NCBI RefSeq assembly: GCF_009831415.1
Contig: NZ_CP043727.1
Span: forward strand, 1,054,001-1,118,000
Direction of reading: 5' to 3'
Length of the DNA stretch: 64,000 bases
Source: Yersinia canariae
Lineage (GTDB): Bacteria; Pseudomonadota; Gammaproteobacteria; Enterobacterales; Enterobacteriaceae
Shown: piece by piece, positions 61,532-64,000 of the stretch
Position numbering within the stretch: the stretch's first letter is position 1
Layout of the letters: each line of letters begins with the position of its first letter
The notes under the pieces: model-generated
The model's database searches: none
Told to the model about the DNA's origin: nothing
The model's input: only the letters and a program-made list of their open reading frames with translations
Position numbers and translations under genes: made by a program

Positions 61532-62133
61532 AAAATAATCAATTTTATATTGGTCATTAAAGACATTCCTATATTCAGGAATGTCTACCTAATCACTCTC
61601 TTCTCTCTCCTGTTATGATAGGTTTCAATCAGCGGATAATCATATGTTGTTAGGGCTATCTTATTATTTTTTGCTCTTTATGATTATTTATAAAAATAAT
61701 CATAATCAACGGGTTTAAAATATCATCCTGTATCCTGATTAAATATCACTAACTAATAAGCAGCCTAACCAATAGGCCAAGTCTCTTGGTAGCCAAGAAC
61801 TAATAGGCAAATCTTGTTGTTAAGTCGCATAATAAAGATTATTTCTGCTATTTTAATCTTTCTATTTTTTGCGACTTTTATAGATGTAGATCAATTTTAT
61901 TTATAATGAATTTTATTTCTATCTTGGTTTTTTTTGATTTGCCTCATCTAAATCTGACATTTATCACATAAGCACTTTAAAACCCTAATATGTGAAGAGA
62001 AAATCAGTCATTAATGCTAAACAAGATACGTATTACCCATGTTAATGTTTAGTGCTACGCTTAATTACTTATTGAATCTTTGTCTGACAGGCATTGCCTT
62101 ATATTCGCTAGCTAATTTATCAAAGGATGATTC
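61532..62133. other. AT-rich region upstream of an ABC transporter operon
   Basis: A 602-bp region, very AT-rich, with no ORF that looks coding. It contains a perfect 10-bp inverted repeat at 61680-61703 (listed separately). Its base composition and lack of genes suggest a large regulatory region or decayed sequence. Confidence 0.55.
61680..61703. promoter_or_regulatory. Perfect AT-rich inverted repeat, candidate operator
   Basis: ATGATTATTT and AAATAATCAT form a perfect 10-bp inverted repeat around ATAA. It partly resembles Fur-type sites, but does not match the 19-bp Fur box closely or the NikR site. It lies about 430 bp before the ABC transporter start. Confidence 0.5.
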
Positions 62134-63711
62134 ATGTCTAAACGTCTATGGCTCCGAAATACCTTGCTAACAGCCGCTCTATTAAGTGCTTTTTCTGTTC
62201 CAGTCAGTGCTGCAACTCACACACTACAATTGGCTATCGGTGATGAGCCGACCGAGGGTTTTGACCCTATGTTAGGGTGGAGTCATGGCAGTTATCTGCT
62301 GCTGCATAGCCCTCTACTCAAACAAAACGAAGATCTCAGCTGGAATGGTTTTTTGCTTAGTGATTATAAAACCAGTGACGACGGTAAAACCTGGACTCTG
62401 ACACTCAAACCTGACCTCAAGTTTTCTGACGGCTCCCCTTTGACTGCCAAAGATGTGGTATTTACCTACAATAATGCGGCTGCCAGCGGCGGCAAGGTCG
62501 ATATGGGGAACTTCCTCAGTGCAGAAGAAATTGACCCCCTCAATGTTCGTATTCAACTAAAAGCGCCACAAAGCACCTTTGTGAACGTGTTAGGCTCACT
62601 GGGTATTGTTTCAGCAGATAAATACGATGCTAAAACCTATGCGCAAAAACCTATTGGTGCCGGCCCGTACCGCTTAGTCAGTTTCCAGCCGGGTCAACAA
62701 ATGATTGTCGAAGCAAACCCTTACTATGCGGGCAATAAAAATGATTTCGACAAACTAATTTTTGTCTTCCTTGACGAAGACAGTGCATTTGCTGCGGCCC
62801 AAAGTGGGCAATTAGGCGTAGTTCGCATTCCTCCGTCTATGGCGGTTGGCGCTGTGAATAACATGAAGTTATGGGTCAGACCGAGTGTGGAAAACCGGGG
62901 CATTGTGTTCCCGACCACTCCGGCAGGCAAAAAGGATATGCACGGCTACCCGATTGGGAATGATGTTACCGCCGATGTTGCGATTCGCCGCGCCATTAAC
63001 TATGCCATCAACCGCCAACTTTTAGCTGACCAAATCATGGAGGGCCATGCCATTCCTGCTTATACCGGGGTGCAGGGGCTGCCATGGAATAACCCGAACT
63101 CCGCTATCAAAGACGGTGATATTGAAAAAGCCAAACAAATATTGGAGCAGGCGGGCTGGAAGCTGAACAGCGCGGGTATTAGAGAGAAAAATGGTGTTCC
63201 TGCCAAAATCACACTTTGGTATACCAGCGGAGATACCACTCGCCGTGATTTGGCACAAGCAATACGTTCCATGCTTAAACCGATTGGAATTGAGGTTGAT
63301 TTGAAATCCGGTAGCTGGGAAACCGTAGAGCGTAATATGCACGCCAATCCAACCCTATTTGGCTGGGGTAGCCTAGACCCGATGGAGCTTTATCACCACT
63401 ACAGCAGCAAAGCCGCCGGTGTGGAATATTATAATCCGGGCTACTACCAGAACCCTGTTGTTGATAAACATTTGCAGCAAGCGCTGGATGCTCCAACTTG
63501 GCAGCAAGCAGTGCCATTCTGGCAGAAAGTGGACTGGGATGGGACGACCGGTGCCGGAATCCAAGGTGATGCTGCCTGGGCATGGCTGCTGAATATACAG
63601 CATACTTATCTGGCCAATAATTGTGTCGATTTAGGTAAGGGAGCGCCAGAGATTCACGGGTCTTGGTCACTGCTTAATAGCCTCGATAGCTGGAAATGGA
63701 CCTGTCAGTAA
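62134..63711 (+). CDS. Periplasmic peptide/nickel-family solute-binding protein
   Basis: A 525-residue family 5 extracellular solute-binding protein. The signal peptide (about 26 residues) ends FSVPVSA-A. The mature part has the family stretches PIGAGPYRLVSF near residue 175, RRAINYAINRQLLADQI near 287 and PWNNPNSAIKDGDIEKAKQILEQAGW. It resembles the NikA/DppA/OppA group and the Yersinia nickel-binding YntA type. The natural ligand (peptide, nickel complex or metallophore) cannot be decided here. It is followed by a coupled permease gene (stop and start overlap by 1 bp), so it begins an ABC importer operon. Confidence 0.9.
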   Translation: MSKRLWLRNTLLTAALLSAFSVPVSAATHTLQLAIGDEPTEGFDPMLGWSHGSYLLLHSPLLKQNEDLSWNGFLLSDYKTSDDGKTWTLTLKPDLKFSDGSPLTAKDVVFTYNNAAASGGKVDMGNFLSAEEIDPLNVRIQLKAPQSTFVNVLGSLGIVSADKYDAKTYAQKPIGAGPYRLVSFQPGQQMIVEANPYYAGNKNDFDKLIFVFLDEDSAFAAAQSGQLGVVRIPPSMAVGAVNNMKLWVRPSVENRGIVFPTTPAGKKDMHGYPIGNDVTADVAIRRAINYAINRQLLADQIMEGHAIPAYTGVQGLPWNNPNSAIKDGDIEKAKQILEQAGWKLNSAGIREKNGVPAKITLWYTSGDTTRRDLAQAIRSMLKPIGIEVDLKSGSWETVERNMHANPTLFGWGSLDPMELYHHYSSKAAGVEYYNPGYYQNPVVDKHLQQALDAPTWQQAVPFWQKVDWDGTTGAGIQGDAAWAWLLNIQHTYLANNCVDLGKGAPEIHGSWSLLNSLDSWKWTCQ

Positions 63712-64000
63712 TGAAAGGGGTTTCGCTATTTACCCTGCGTTTAGCTTGCCTGCTGCTGGTGACAGCAGTAGGCACGTTCACGCTACTGAGTTTCTCGCCA
63801 GTTGACCCGATACGCGCCTATATCGGCAGTGATTTGCTACACGTACCACCGGAGCAATATCCACTGATTGCCGCTCGTTGGGGGCTGGATTTACCTTTAT
63901 GGCAGCGTTTTTTGCACTGGTTTACCCAAGTTTTACAAGGGGATTTCGGTTACTCGATGCTGTACAACGCGCCAGTGTCACAAGTCATTGGTGAACGTTT
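63711..64000 (+). CDS. ABC transporter permease of the peptide/nickel family, N-terminal part
   Basis: The start of a permease that runs off the window. MKGVSLFTLRLACLLLVTAV has the N-terminal pattern of DppB/NikB-type subunits. It continues with FTLLSFSPVDPIRAYIG and GLDLPLWQRFLHWFTQVLQG then DFGYSM, the conserved early-domain blocks of this family. ATG 63711 overlaps the binding-protein stop by 1 bp; an in-frame ATG at 63696 is also possible. It is transcribed with the binding protein. Confidence 0.88.
   Translation, partial: MKGVSLFTLRLACLLLVTAVGTFTLLSFSPVDPIRAYIGSDLLHVPPEQYPLIAARWGLDLPLWQRFLHWFTQVLQGDFGYSMLYNAPVSQVIGER

Overview
The window is chromosomal DNA of an enterobacterium, almost certainly Yersinia. 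The protein sequences, the 16S/23S/5S genes and the blocks of E. coli-like gene order interrupted by Yersinia-type rearrangements all point there. Species was not determined. Most of the first 50 kb is conserved core genome. The last 14 kb is a looser mix of stress genes, small regulators and unassigned proteins.

Layout. 1-5060: recA (3' end), recX, alaS, csrA, then tRNA-Ser and three identical tRNA-Arg genes. 5272-8652: yqaB-yqaA-gshA, the sRNA micA on the opposite strand, and luxS. 8683-14682: yfjD and ypjD on the minus strand, divergent from ffh, followed by the rpsP-rimM-trmD-rplS operon. 14783-18241: a ydiY-like outer membrane protein, dcuB and a lone btsR response regulator. 18470-22212: aromatic amino acid genes aroF-tyrA and convergent pheA with its Phe-rich leader peptide pheL and attenuator. 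22361-28350: raiA, bamD, rluD-pgeF and clpB behind a sigma-32 promoter. 28462-34221: a complete rRNA operon (P1/P2 promoters, 16S, tRNA-Glu, 23S, 5S, tRNA-Asp). 34545-41380: dkgB, an MFS remnant, yafD, mltD, gloB, yafS, the divergent rnhA/dnaQ pair and a second tRNA-Asp. 41590-45078: the proVWX osmoprotectant importer. 45575-49645: the nrdHIEF class Ib ribonucleotide reductase operon with NrdR boxes. 49763-58720: an AhpD-like protein with a divergent MocR regulator, elaB, asr with expanded tandem repeats, a tiny ydgU-like protein, a secreted hydrolase with a divergent membrane-bound AraC regulator, DUF2002, yicN, a coiled-coil protein, a cold-shock protein and ftrA with a divergent rhodanese. 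59332-61531: a proline-rich unassigned protein and two unassigned membrane-anchored proteins. 62134-64000: the start of a peptide/nickel-type ABC importer.

How it fits together. The core genes cover recombination and its control (recA, recX), translation (alaS, rpsP to rplS, rluD, tRNAs, rRNA), protein targeting (ffh), outer membrane assembly and turnover (bamD, mltD, micA) and aromatic amino acid synthesis under feedback and attenuation control. Two architectural points stand out. First, the rRNA operon joins the left flank of E. coli rrnG (clpB, tRNA-Glu spacer) to the right flank of E. coli rrnH (tRNA-Asp, dkgB, yafD, mltD), the signature of recombination between rRNA operons. Second, two of the three ERIC elements lie inside mRNA leaders, between the regulatory region and the first gene of pheA and of nrdHIEF. 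No CRISPR array, prophage, integrase or insertion sequence was seen. The best candidates for undescribed biology are the 59.3-61.5 kb genes.
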